From assembly GCA_046160865.1 (NCBI GenBank), contig JBJXHG010000185.1, forward strand, positions 1 to 62,142: DNA of 62,142 nt, read 5' to 3'. Position 1 is the stretch's first letter. Each line of letters opens with the position of its first letter. The notes below the pieces were generated by a model that saw only the letters and a program-made list of their open reading frames with translations, did no database searches and was not told where the DNA came from. The position numbers were made by a program, and so were the translations under genes. This stretch comes from JBJXHG01 sp046160865 (GTDB lineage Bacteria; Planctomycetota; UBA1135; GCA-002686595). This document shows positions 17,569 to 25,599 of this stretch, in pieces.

Positions 17569-19044
17569 CTACTCGGAGTCGGGGTCGAGACCGGGCGTCT
17601 CGTGCTCTCGATGATCGTGCTCGTCCTCGTCGCCCGCGTAGCCGAGCGCCTTCAAGCCCTTCAACGCGCCGACGTCGATCGGAATCCCGGCGACCGGCGG
17701 TTGCGCGTGCGACTTGAGGAACGCTTCGTAGCGCTGTGCGAGCGCGGCCGCGACCTTGGGCCGCTTCGCCGCGAGATCCGTGGTCTCGCCCGGATCGGCC
17801 CAGATGTCGAACAGCTTCGTCGGCTCTCCCGGCGCAGCGATCACGCGGTGCCGGCCGTCGCTGATCGCGCGCCAGTACACCGGCATGTCCACGCCGCCAA
17901 AGCTCTGCGGCATGATGCGATTGTCCGGCAACTGCTTCTGGAAGAGCGACGTGCCGCGGTTCGGCGGCGCGCTGATGCCGAACGCGGCGAAGATCGTCGG
18001 CCACAGATCGAGATGCCCGACGACGGGCGCGAAGCGGCGGTACGCGCCGTCCTGCTGAGCGCCGACGTGCGGCGCTCCCTTGGGGAAGCGCACGATGAAC
18101 GGCACGCGCACGACCTCGCGATTCAGGTTCTCGCCGTGACAGAACCAGTAGCCGTGCTCGCCGAGCGACTCGCCGTGATCGGACGAGAAGACGATCAGCG
18201 TGTCCTCGTACCAGCCGTTCGCGCGCAGCCAATCGAGCAAGTGACCGAACGACTCGTCGAAGTAGTGCACCTCGCCGTCGTACTGGATGCGGTAGCGCTC
18301 CGGCCGCTGCTCGTTCTCGAGTCGCTGATAGAGCGGAATGCGGCCCTTGCCTTTGTGTCCTTTGCCGAGCGGCACGTCCGCCTCTTCCGTGAGCGGGCGC
18401 TCGAAGAGCTGCGCATGCTCGGGCGGTGGCAGATACGGACCGTGCGGATCCTGGTAGTGGACCCAGAAGAAGAAGCGATCGTCGCCGCGCGTCTTCTGCT
18501 GCTCGAGCCATTGGATCGCGGCCTTCGTCGTGTCGGGTCCGATGCGCTCGAACGTCTCGCGGTTCTTCTCCTTCGACGTCATGGTGTCGTCGAAGTGCGC
18601 GAAGCCTTGCTGCACCCCGACGTCGCCTTGCACCGGCGAGCGCTTGAGCACGTAGTTCGACACGACCGCCGCCGTCGCGAGCTTCGCGTCGCGCAGGATC
18701 TCCGGGATCGTGACGACCTCGTTCGGCATGAGGAACTTGTTGCCGCCCGTGACGCCGATCTCTTCCGGCATGCGGCCGGAGAGGAGGCTCGACAGCGACG
18801 CGCCCGTCCACGGCGCGGCGGCATAGGCCTCTTGAAAGACGATCGATTCGCGCGCGAACGCATCGACGTTCGGGCTCGTCGGATGCGGGTAGCCGTACGC
18901 GCCGAGGCGATCGGCGCGCAGCGTGTCGCAGGTGATCAGGATCACGCGGCGCGCGAGAGGCGCGGGAGCCCCCGGAGTCGACGGCGGCTCCTTCGAGCAC
19001 GCCGCGAGTGCGAGGAGCGAGAGGGTCGGTACGAGAGCGCGCAT
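17569..19044 (-). CDS. Sulfatase-family lipoprotein
   Basis: A 491-residue protein with signal peptide and lipobox ALAAC (Cys16). Alkaline-phosphatase-superfamily motifs are 'VILITCDTLRADRLGAYGYPHPTSPNVD', 'FFFWVHYQDPHGPYLPP' and 'VFSSDHGESLGEHG'. The nucleophile region reads 'AAPWTGASLSSLLSG', with Thr where sulfatases have the formylglycine Cys/Ser. The C-terminal tail 'GLKALGYAGDEDEHDH' resembles the tail of the 7604-9124 protein, 'LQALGYAGDDDAGASD', so the two are paralogues. It probably acts in the periplasm on sulfo- or phospho-esters of surface polymers. It may be expressed alone; a -10-like CGTATACT lies on the minus strand near 19090. Confidence 0.88.
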   Translation of the reverse strand: MRALVPTLSLLALAACSKEPPSTPGAPAPLARRVILITCDTLRADRLGAYGYPHPTSPNVDAFARESIVFQEAYAAAPWTGASLSSLLSGRMPEEIGVTGGNKFLMPNEVVTIPEILRDAKLATAAVVSNYVLKRSPVQGDVGVQQGFAHFDDTMTSKEKNRETFERIGPDTTKAAIQWLEQQKTRGDDRFFFWVHYQDPHGPYLPPPEHAQLFERPLTEEADVPLGKGHKGKGRIPLYQRLENEQRPERYRIQYDGEVHYFDESFGHLLDWLRANGWYEDTLIVFSSDHGESLGEHGYWFCHGENLNREVVRVPFIVRFPKGAPHVGAQQDGAYRRFAPVVGHLDLWPTIFAAFGISAPPNRGTSLFQKQLPDNRIMPQSFGGVDMPVYWRAISDGRHRVIAAPGEPTKLFDIWADPGETTDLAAKRPKVAAALAQRYEAFLKSHAQPPVAGIPIDVGALKGLKALGYAGDEDEHDHREHETPGLDPDSE

Positions 19045-19202
19045 GCGGTGGCTACGACGGGGGGTCGCGAGGCGTGAGGCGGGGCGCGGAGTATACGAGC
19101 GACGCGCGGCCGCGCCTACGCGCTGTGCGCGTGCGAAGACGTGACGCAGCTGCGCGATGTTCCGTGAGCTTCAGTCCGACTGTTTCGAGCAGACCCGCGC
19201 GC

Positions 19203-20801
19203 TCAGTCGCGCACGCGCGCGATCGCTCCCGTGGCCAACCGTTCGAAGCGTGGGTAGCGCGCTTGGAAGTACGGCAGCATCGGCTTGCCCGCGACGTCGG
19301 TCCACGGCGAGAGCAGCACCGTGTCGACGCCGTAGCGGTCGATGAGCGCCTCGACCGCGCGCATGTCGCGCGCGCGATCCCACGCGAAGTACAAGCTGTA
19401 CACGGGTCGGTCGAGGAACACGGAGAAGTACCAGCCCTTCATCGGCGCCGCGAGAACGTCGCTGGGCGCGAGGCGCGGCGCGAGCTCGGCCGACAGTGCT
19501 TCGAACGCTGCGTGCTCGTGCTCCAGCTCGCGCCAACCGGCGCGCGGGCGGAAGTCGAGCAGAGCGAGCGCAAGCATTGCCGTAGCGACGAGGCCGCGCG
19601 CGACGCGTGGCGCAACCCGGCGTGACGCGAGCGCGAGGAGCAGGTCGGCGGCGGCGGGCACGCACAGCACGTAGACCGGCAGCATCAAGCGGTCTTGGAA
19701 GCTGAAGTAGACGAGCACGATCGCGACGACCGCGCACAGGAAGAGGACGCACGGATCGCGCCGGCGCGCGAAGCCGAAGAGTCCGAGCGCGAAGAGCACG
19801 ACGCCGAGCGCGACATCGCGCTCGACGTGCGACGGCGGTGCGCTCGAAGTGGTGCGGTCGCGCGTGACGTCGCGCAAGCGCGACCCGAGCACGGAGAACG
19901 CTTCCTCGAATCGCCCCGGAGCGCGGCCGATCACGTGGGACAACGACAAGCGCGCCGACGCCGGGTCACCGCGGTCGACGTTCCACATGCCGGTCGAGTA
20001 CGAGAAGAGCGAAGTCTGATCGACGGGCGTCGTTGGATGGTGGAAGTGGTTGCGCACGCTCCACGGCAGCAGCACGAGCGCCGGGAGGGCGGCGATCGCC
20101 AGCACGCGCGCCTTGACGAACGGCCACATGCGGAATGGCGATCCCGTCGTGCGCGTCTCGCGCCAGTGCTCGAAGCAACGCATCAACACGATGGCCGGCA
20201 CGAGCAGCACGGTCACCGTGCGCACGTACGCCGAGAGCCCGATCGCGATGCCGAGCACGACGTCGCGCCGCGGAGACGGCGCGCGCCGCGCCCAGCGTTC
20301 GAACAGCAAGCACGCCAAGAGCAACGCAATGCCGGGCACGTCCGACATCGCTTGATTCGACAAGCTGCGGTAGGCCGGGTTCAGCCACACGCAGGTCGCA
20401 GCGCACAGCGCGCACAGCGTTCCGAGCCACGGCCTGAACAGCACGAAGAGCAGCGCAACTCCCGCGACGCCCCACAGCGTCACGTACGCGTTCAACACTT
20501 GGAAGTCGAAGCCGCGCCACGCGACAAGCGGCGCGATCAAGACCGAAAAGCCGGGCGGCCGGATGATGAACGGCTGACCGAGGTACGAGTAGCCGTCGCC
20601 GGCGAGCATCGACTTCGCGCACAGCATGTAGATCGCTGCGTCGTTGACCGCCTCGAAGTACGGGTGCACGAGCCAGAGGGTGCTCACGATCAGTGCGCCG
20701 AGGAACGCCGCGAATGCGAGCGTCGTCGCGCGCGTCCACGGCGGACCGCTCGTCGCGTTCGACGCGGCCGAGATCGGAGCGGAGCGCGCGTCAGTCGACA
20801 T
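19203..20801 (-). CDS. GT-C-type polytopic membrane glycosyltransferase, putative
   Basis: A 532-residue protein with about eleven transmembrane segments. After the first helix the loop 'HPYFEAVNDAAIYMLCAKSMLAGDGYSYLGQPFIIRPPGF' carries the ND/RPPG features common in family-39/DUF2029-type membrane glycosyltransferases. The C-terminal 100 residues are soluble. Divergent from the GT2 gene at 20881, with 79 bases between the starts. It probably uses polyprenyl-phosphate sugars on the periplasmic face; the exact donor is unknown. Confidence 0.78.
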   Translation of the reverse strand: MSTDARSAPISAASNATSGPPWTRATTLAFAAFLGALIVSTLWLVHPYFEAVNDAAIYMLCAKSMLAGDGYSYLGQPFIIRPPGFSVLIAPLVAWRGFDFQVLNAYVTLWGVAGVALLFVLFRPWLGTLCALCAATCVWLNPAYRSLSNQAMSDVPGIALLLACLLFERWARRAPSPRRDVVLGIAIGLSAYVRTVTVLLVPAIVLMRCFEHWRETRTTGSPFRMWPFVKARVLAIAALPALVLLPWSVRNHFHHPTTPVDQTSLFSYSTGMWNVDRGDPASARLSLSHVIGRAPGRFEEAFSVLGSRLRDVTRDRTTSSAPPSHVERDVALGVVLFALGLFGFARRRDPCVLFLCAVVAIVLVYFSFQDRLMLPVYVLCVPAAADLLLALASRRVAPRVARGLVATAMLALALLDFRPRAGWRELEHEHAAFEALSAELAPRLAPSDVLAAPMKGWYFSVFLDRPVYSLYFAWDRARDMRAVEALIDRYGVDTVLLSPWTDVAGKPMLPYFQARYPRFERLATGAIARVRD

Positions 20802-20880
20802 GATGCGAGCGTGCGCGCGGAGATCCCGCGCCGGCCGTGCGGCTCTTGTGTGCCCGGATGCCGTCCTTCACAATCCCGCG

Positions 20881-21624
20881 ATGCCCCCCGCTGAGCGCAC
20901 GATCGTCGTGATGCCGGCCTACAACGCCGCCAATACCCTGCGGCGCGTGTACGACGATATCCCGAAGCAGCACGTCGCCGAGATGATCCTGGTCGACGAC
21001 TGCAGCAAGGACAGCACGGTCGAGATCGCGAAGACGCTGCCGATCACGCTCATTCAGCACGCGCAGAACACCGGCTACGGGGGCAACCAGAAGACGTGCT
21101 ACGACACAGCGTGCGCGCACGGTGCCGATTACGTCGTGATGATCCACGCGGATTACCAATACGACGCGCGCATGATCCCGACCGCGATCGAGGTCCTGCG
21201 CCACGGCATCTGCGACGTCGTGCTCGGCAATCGCATCCGTACGCGACGCGAGGCGCTGCAGGGCGGCATGCCGAAGTCGAAGTACTTCGCGAACCGCGGG
21301 CTGACGATCATCGAGAACATGCTGTCGGGCCAGAACCTGGGCGAGTGGCACAGTGGCTTCCGCGCGTACTCGCGCCGCGTGCTCGACACGATTCCGTACC
21401 GGCGCAACGCCGACGGCTTCGTCTTCGACTCGCAGTTCCTCGTCCAGTGCGTGCATCACGGGTTCAAGCTCGGCGATCTGCCGGTACCCGTACGCTATTT
21501 CGACGAGGCGAGCAGCATCAACCTCAAGAACTCGGCCATCTACGCGACCCGCACCTTGTGGACGTTCGCGCAGTGGTACGGGCACAAGTGGGGGGTGAAG
21601 AAGAACGTGCTGTTCGAGTTGTGA
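20881..21624 (+). CDS. Family 2 glycosyltransferase
   Basis: A 247-residue soluble GT-A glycosyltransferase: 'IVVMPAYNAANTLRRVYDDIP', 'MILVDDCSKDSTVEIA', 'NTGYGGNQKTCYDTA' and 'YVVMIHADYQYDARMI', the last providing the DxD-like metal site. This pattern matches dolichyl/undecaprenyl-phosphate mannosyl- or glucosyltransferase-like proteins without the membrane tail. The start at 20881 was chosen because homology begins at MPPAERTIVV; an in-frame ATG about 240 bases upstream lies within the divergent gene. It closes the surface-glycan region. Confidence 0.9.
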   Translation: MPPAERTIVVMPAYNAANTLRRVYDDIPKQHVAEMILVDDCSKDSTVEIAKTLPITLIQHAQNTGYGGNQKTCYDTACAHGADYVVMIHADYQYDARMIPTAIEVLRHGICDVVLGNRIRTRREALQGGMPKSKYFANRGLTIIENMLSGQNLGEWHSGFRAYSRRVLDTIPYRRNADGFVFDSQFLVQCVHHGFKLGDLPVPVRYFDEASSINLKNSAIYATRTLWTFAQWYGHKWGVKKNVLFEL

Positions 21625-21868
21625 GGGATGGGCGTGGCCGGGTGAAGGAGCCGGGGTCGGCTGGCGAGTGCGCGGACTGGAACGGGTTACTCGAACTTGG
21701 CGCGACTTCAATGAACTCGCGCTCGTCTTGGTTGCCGGCGGAGGGCTACCACGCCCCAACGAACAACCCCATCACGTGTGAGTTTTCGGGACGTAGTCGA
21801 CGAACACGGTGCTCACGTCGCCGCGGAATCGATTCCTCCACGCAGTAGCTTCGCGACATGCGCGTGAC

Positions 21869-23791
21869 TCACGACCTCGCGGTCAGCGATGAAGTCGAGG
21901 GGTGTTGCCAAACCTGGACGGCGACATCACACAGAACTGCACCTCGTTGTTCGATGGAGGCCTCGTCCCAAGTCGCGACTTCCCGGAACCAAAGGTTCAG
22001 GCGGATGAGGCTCTGGTCGGCGATCTCAACGCGCTTCGTGGCGTAGGGACCGTTGCTCACACCGCTGTTCAATTCCCGCGTCAGCAGCGTCAGGTTGCCG
22101 AACGTATGCAGCAGCCGGTTTCGGCGATCGTCCGGCGACTCGGAATCACCCGTCGCGGCGTGCGCAGTGGGAGCGGCCCACGACGTCGTCCACTTCACGG
22201 GCATGACATGTTCCACCGTCAGGGAACTGAGGATTTGGATTGGCTCTTGCTTGGCTGTGTGCATTCGCGAGTTGATTGCTTCGAGGATGACGGACACGCG
22301 GGTGGCGTTCAGGTCGTCGTAGATCGGCCGCGTCATCCACGCCTTGCGGAACGCTGCGTCGTCTGGCCAGACGACGGCGGGACCACTACCATCAAGCAGG
22401 AATCCCTGGATGAGTGCGCGGTCGATGCGCTCGGCGTTGATCAATCGCTTAAGAAGCGCGAGGAACGTTTTGTTGTAACTCTTCGGAGTCAGATCGCAGA
22501 TCAGCCTGCGAATGAGGTACGACTCTATGTCGGCCAGCATCCCAGGAAGCTGCTCACGGTCCACGCGCTGACCACCCCCCACGAGCAAGTACAGCACGAT
22601 CGGATAGACCGTGCTTGTGTCGACGGCCTTCAGCCGTTGAGCGAACACGCTTTGAGCATCATCGCCCTCGGGTGCCACGAGCGCGGCGAACTTGCCGCTG
22701 TGGTCCTTCATCCGCACCAGCTCCTGCTCGACGTCGCGGGGTGCTCGATCCCACCAGCGGCGGAACGTCTGGAACAGGTGACCGATACTGAACTCCTCGC
22801 CGACCTGGCATTGAAGGTAGTGGAAGACGAAGAGATCGAGTCGAGGTCGAAGGAGTCGTCCCTGCCGTTCCAACTGCTTCCAGAAACGGTCCTCGCCTTG
22901 TGAATCGGCCTGTGCCTTCTTTTCGTCGTACTCCCTCCACGCGGATGCGTAGATCGCATCGACGTCCTTCTGGTCCGTGCCCGCCCTCATGAAGACGAAG
23001 TTGCGGATCAAGTCGGATGGAAGGAGGGGCTCCCCACGACCGTTCAGAGACTCGAAAATGACCTGGGGATCGTCATCCTTCGACAGCTCAATGTGGACGA
23101 GCAAGAGATGGCGGCGAAGCGCCTCGTGAAGTGCATTCGCACGCGTCACGACGCCCTCGACGGTGCCGTCCTTGCTGTCCGCACAGTAACCGCGCACTGC
23201 CTCGTGGAAGTACAGGTACGCTTCCGCAAGTCGAGGGCGCGGGTCGTACTTCCGCTGCCACTTGCGCCTCACCAGTGGGAAGCGCTGCTCGACGTCGCTT
23301 ACGGACCCGGCCGTCATCACAAGCCGAAAGGTGTCGCGGTCAGCGTTCGTCGGCCACACCTTGAACGCTTCGTGCTCGGTAGCCATCACGCCGGAGTTTT
23401 TCGTGAGTGTCCCTACGTCGGATGCCACTTGCGCGAGCGCCTCTTTGCTTTCCGCGTCGAGGTTCTGCAGGTAGTCGAAGAACGCTTTGAGCATGACCTG
23501 CGTCGTCGTCAGTCGTTGTTGGCCGTCGATCACCTCGGCCGCGTCGATCTGTTTGCCGAACACCTCGGCATGGCGCGTCACAATTGCGCCGAGGAAGTGG
23601 TTCCCCGGGGCTTGCCTCGGCAACTTCGACGCTTGTGAGTCCAGGACTGCCTCCGTGCGGTCCACGACGTCCTGCCACAACGGTTCCCACTGCTTTTCCT
23701 GGGACCAGACGTACGGACGCTGGAACAGCGGCACTCGGTACTGGCGCTCGCGGCGGAACAGGTCAAAGAGGGCGGTCTTGTTCGTTTCCAT
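21869..23791 (-). CDS. GmrSD-like type IV restriction protein (DUF262 + DUF1524)
   Basis: A 640-residue protein. The N-terminal DUF262 domain has 'VPLFQRPYVW' and 'VIDGQQRLTTTQ', a ParB-like nucleotide-hydrolysing fold. The C-terminal DUF1524 domain has 'VEHVMPVKW' and 'HTFGNLTLLTRELNSGVSN', a His-Me finger nuclease. This is the architecture of GmrSD/BrxU/SspE-type effectors that attack modified phage DNA. The start at 23791 (METNKTALFD) was preferred because the longer frame runs through the adjacent tRNA gene. Base composition is visibly less GC-rich than neighbours, suggesting recent acquisition at the tRNA site. No modification partner is nearby, so it probably acts alone. Confidence 0.88.
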   Translation of the reverse strand: METNKTALFDLFRRERQYRVPLFQRPYVWSQEKQWEPLWQDVVDRTEAVLDSQASKLPRQAPGNHFLGAIVTRHAEVFGKQIDAAEVIDGQQRLTTTQVMLKAFFDYLQNLDAESKEALAQVASDVGTLTKNSGVMATEHEAFKVWPTNADRDTFRLVMTAGSVSDVEQRFPLVRRKWQRKYDPRPRLAEAYLYFHEAVRGYCADSKDGTVEGVVTRANALHEALRRHLLLVHIELSKDDDPQVIFESLNGRGEPLLPSDLIRNFVFMRAGTDQKDVDAIYASAWREYDEKKAQADSQGEDRFWKQLERQGRLLRPRLDLFVFHYLQCQVGEEFSIGHLFQTFRRWWDRAPRDVEQELVRMKDHSGKFAALVAPEGDDAQSVFAQRLKAVDTSTVYPIVLYLLVGGGQRVDREQLPGMLADIESYLIRRLICDLTPKSYNKTFLALLKRLINAERIDRALIQGFLLDGSGPAVVWPDDAAFRKAWMTRPIYDDLNATRVSVILEAINSRMHTAKQEPIQILSSLTVEHVMPVKWTTSWAAPTAHAATGDSESPDDRRNRLLHTFGNLTLLTRELNSGVSNGPYATKRVEIADQSLIRLNLWFREVATWDEASIEQRGAVLCDVAVQVWQHPSTSSLTARS

Positions 23792-23895
23792 GCGAGCTTC
23801 TCTCCAACTTCGATCCACGAGTGCCTTGAACAGCGCATCCGCTCCCGAGGCGTAGTACTCCGTGCGGCCATGACGTGCGTTCACGCACTTGGGCG

Positions 23896-23980
23896 TGGTG
23901 CGGGAGGGGGGACTCGAACCCCCACGGGTTTCCCCACGGGATCCTAAGTCCCGGGCGTCTACCAATTCCGCCACTCCCGC
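23896..23980 (-). tRNA. tRNA-Leu (anticodon UAG)
   Basis: An 85-base class II tRNA on the minus strand. Acceptor arms GCGGGAG and CTCCCGC pair, followed by A and an encoded CCA. The D-arm reads TGGCGGAATTGGTAGACGC. The anticodon stem-loop CGGGA-CTTAGGA-TCCCG gives anticodon TAG (codons CUA/CUN). A long variable arm GTGGGGAAACCCGT and T-loop GTTCGAGTC confirm a leucine tRNA. The restriction gene starts about 105 bases downstream, so this is a plausible integration site. Confidence 0.97.
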
Positions 23981-23996
23981 GCGGTCGCGTTCGACG

Positions 23997-24004
23997 AGCA
24001 TAGC
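23997..24004 (-). promoter_or_regulatory. -10 element GCTATGCT of the tRNA-Leu gene
   Basis: On the minus strand GCTATGCT ends 17 bases before the first base of the tRNA. A tRNA needs no ribosome-binding site, so this supports reading GCTANNNT as a promoter motif rather than a translation signal. Confidence 0.5.
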
Positions 24005-24054
24005 GCGCGCAACTCGCGCTCGCGATCCGCGCGCGCGGCGCAGCGTCGAGCCGG

Positions 24055-24447
24055 TCAGCCGCTCCGAAGCAAGCGCTCCGCGTGCTCGCGTCGTGTGCGG
24101 TCTTCGTCGCTATTGACGCGCTCGAGACCGGCGTCGAAGAGCGCGCGCTGCTCGTCCGAGTACTGCGTGCGATCGAATCCGTGCTCGTGCCGGAACGCCT
24201 TCAAGAAGTGATTGCGGCGCCGGTCGAGCGCGTCTTGCTCGACGGTCCAATCGTGCATCACGGTGCGCACGAGCTCGATGAGCGTGGCGCTGGCGTGTTC
24301 GCCGAAGAGCTGCGTGAAGAGCTCGCGGCCGCGCTCGGTCAAGTCGAGCGTGACCTCGGCGCGTTCACCGAGGCCGCAACGTCCGATGGCGTTCGACGGC
24401 GTCGAGAGCGCGTTCGTCGCGGCTTGCTGCGCCCGCGAGCGATACAC
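24055..24447 (-). CDS. Hypothetical protein whose 5' side abuts a palindromic repeat
   Basis: From a GTG at 24447 this gives 130 residues, rich in Arg/Glu/Asp. Helical segments such as 'VTLDLTERGRELFTQLFGEHASATLIELVRTVMHDW' and 'HEHGFDRTQYSDEQRALFDAGLERVNSDEDR' are visible. No known domain was recognised. The frame stays open to 24645, but that stretch is translated from the family A repeat (24477-24655), so the true 5' end is either this internal GTG, a TTG a few codons upstream, or has been replaced by the repeat. It lies between tRNA-Leu and a bacilliredoxin gene, same strand. Low confidence in the start, moderate in the gene. Confidence 0.45.
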   Translation of the reverse strand: MYRSRAQQAATNALSTPSNAIGRCGLGERAEVTLDLTERGRELFTQLFGEHASATLIELVRTVMHDWTVEQDALDRRRNHFLKAFRHEHGFDRTQYSDEQRALFDAGLERVNSDEDRTRREHAERLLRSG

Positions 24448-24476
24448 CGCCTCGCGCAAGAACGCTTCGGCGAGCT

Positions 24477-24655
24477 CTAGCAGCCCGTGGTGAAAGTCAT
24501 TCGGCACGAAAGTCGTCCGTTCGCGCCGGCTCGGCGTCGCACGATCCTCGGCGAATCTCGAGGATTCGCCTGCGGTCGTGCTCGCCCTTCGATGTACGGG
24601 GCCGACACGAACGGACGACTTTCGCGCTCGAAGCACTTTCACCACGGGCTGCTAG
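24477..24655. repeat. Palindromic repeat, family A, copy 1 (inverted orientation)
   Basis: A 179-bp element with perfect 21-bp terminal inverted repeats (CTAGCAGCCCGTGGTGAAAG... and its complement ending at 24655). A second, inner pair of complementary arms contains ACGAAAGTCGTCCGTTCG. The centre CGAATCTCGAGGATTCG is itself palindromic. Two more copies lie at 52328 and 61819 in the opposite orientation, judged by the asymmetric GTCATTCGGC and GTGCTTCGA flanks. No transposase is encoded. Confidence 0.85.
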
Positions 24656-24682
24656 CTCGTCCATGGCGTATCGCCGCGGCGC

Positions 24683-25093
24683 TCAGCAGAACTCGTCGAA
24701 GGCGTCCGTCAGCGTCTTCGCGATCGCGGCCGGATCGCGGCCCTCGATGTCTTGACGCTGCAGCATCTTCACGAGCTTGCCGTCCTTGATCAGAGCGATC
24801 TGCGGCGAGCTCGGGCGGTACGGCTTGAAGTACTCGCGCGCCTTCTCGACGGCTTCCTTCTCCATGCCGGCGAACACGGTGACCATCTGCGCCGGCTTCT
24901 TCGCGTTCATCATCGAGAGGCGCAGGCCCGGGCGCGCGCCACCGGCCGCGCAGCCGCAGACGGAGTTGACGAAGCACAACGTGGTGCCGGGCGCACGCAG
25001 CGCGCTGTCCACTTCCTGCGGAGTCTTGAGCTCTTTGACGCCGAGACGAGTCACCTCGTCGCGCATCGGCTGAACCAGATCGGGATCGTACAT
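24683..25093 (-). CDS. Bacilliredoxin, BrxA/BrxB family
   Basis: A 136-residue thioredoxin-fold protein. The family-defining CGC motif is present in 'CFVNSVCGCAAGGARPG' (about residue 46). The opening 'MYDPDLVQPMRDEVTRLGVKEL' and the ending 'LTDAFDEFC' match the YphP/YqiW family, which removes bacillithiol mixed disulfides from proteins after oxidative stress. Start chosen at 25093 by homology; the open frame continues upstream without similarity. A -10-like GTTACACT lies about 60 bases upstream on the minus strand. It also implies that this organism may use bacillithiol. Confidence 0.92.
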   Translation of the reverse strand: MYDPDLVQPMRDEVTRLGVKELKTPQEVDSALRAPGTTLCFVNSVCGCAAGGARPGLRLSMMNAKKPAQMVTVFAGMEKEAVEKAREYFKPYRPSSPQIALIKDGKLVKMLQRQDIEGRDPAAIAKTLTDAFDEFC

Positions 25094-25260
25094 GTGGCTT
25101 CGTTCTGCGAGGAAAAGGGGTGTAGGCCGCCGCGCGGCGGGTGGAAGGCGCAGCAGTGTAACGAGCGTCGGTTCGATCCGCGCCGAATCCCGCGCGGCGC
25201 GCCCGCCAGCGAGGTTCGCGCTGTTCGTCACCGAGCGCGACGCGCGCTGCGCGCGCGGAG

Positions 25261-25599
25261 TCAGGTGCCGTGGCCGGGCCAGAGGTGCTCGCGCTTGCGC
25301 TCCATCTCGGCGATCAAGGCTTTCAACACGTCGTGTTCGCCGAGCAGGAAGAGCGCGTCGAAGTTGAGCTGACACACCGCGCACACAGGGCGGATGCCCC
25401 GGTAGCTCATGATGTCGGCCTCTTCGAGGACGACGTCTTCGAGCCCGAGCTCCTCGGCGCGCATCGGCAACCCGGCTTCCGAGAAGCCGAAAAACTGCTT
25501 CACCTCGGCCGGCGTGCGGCGGCAGAGATAGCAGAAGTCGCGGTGCCCGGCGCGATCGAGCGCGGCGAAGTACTCGTGGAATCGTTCGTCGATCGCCAT
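25261..25599 (-). CDS. Small protein with two CxxC motifs (putative zinc-binding)
   Basis: A 112-residue protein with 'FCYLCRRTPAEV' near residue 23 and 'PVCAVCQLNFD' near residue 73, two CxxC pairs that could form a zinc site. The rest is acidic and helical, with no membrane segment. No named family was recognised. Its ATG overlaps the TGA of the upstream ATPase gene by one base, so translation is probably coupled and it may be a partner of that ATPase. Confidence 0.7.
   Translation of the reverse strand: MAIDERFHEYFAALDRAGHRDFCYLCRRTPAEVKQFFGFSEAGLPMRAEELGLEDVVLEEADIMSYRGIRPVCAVCQLNFDALFLLGEHDVLKALIAEMERKREHLWPGHGT

Noticed and set aside
21625..21868. Possible second copy of the tRNA-Leu 3' end (attachment site) on the far side of the restriction gene
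   Set aside because: Only ACTCGAAC-like 8-base matches are found, which is chance level.
23792..24001. Upstream extension of the DUF262 gene to 24001
   Set aside because: It would read through the tRNA-Leu gene and shows no similarity before METNKTALFD.
24448..24645. Extension of the hypothetical gene at 24055 through the repeat to a GTG at 24645
   Set aside because: That part is translated from the family A palindrome and the same peptide fragments appear from copies 2 and 3, so it is not part of an ancestral gene.
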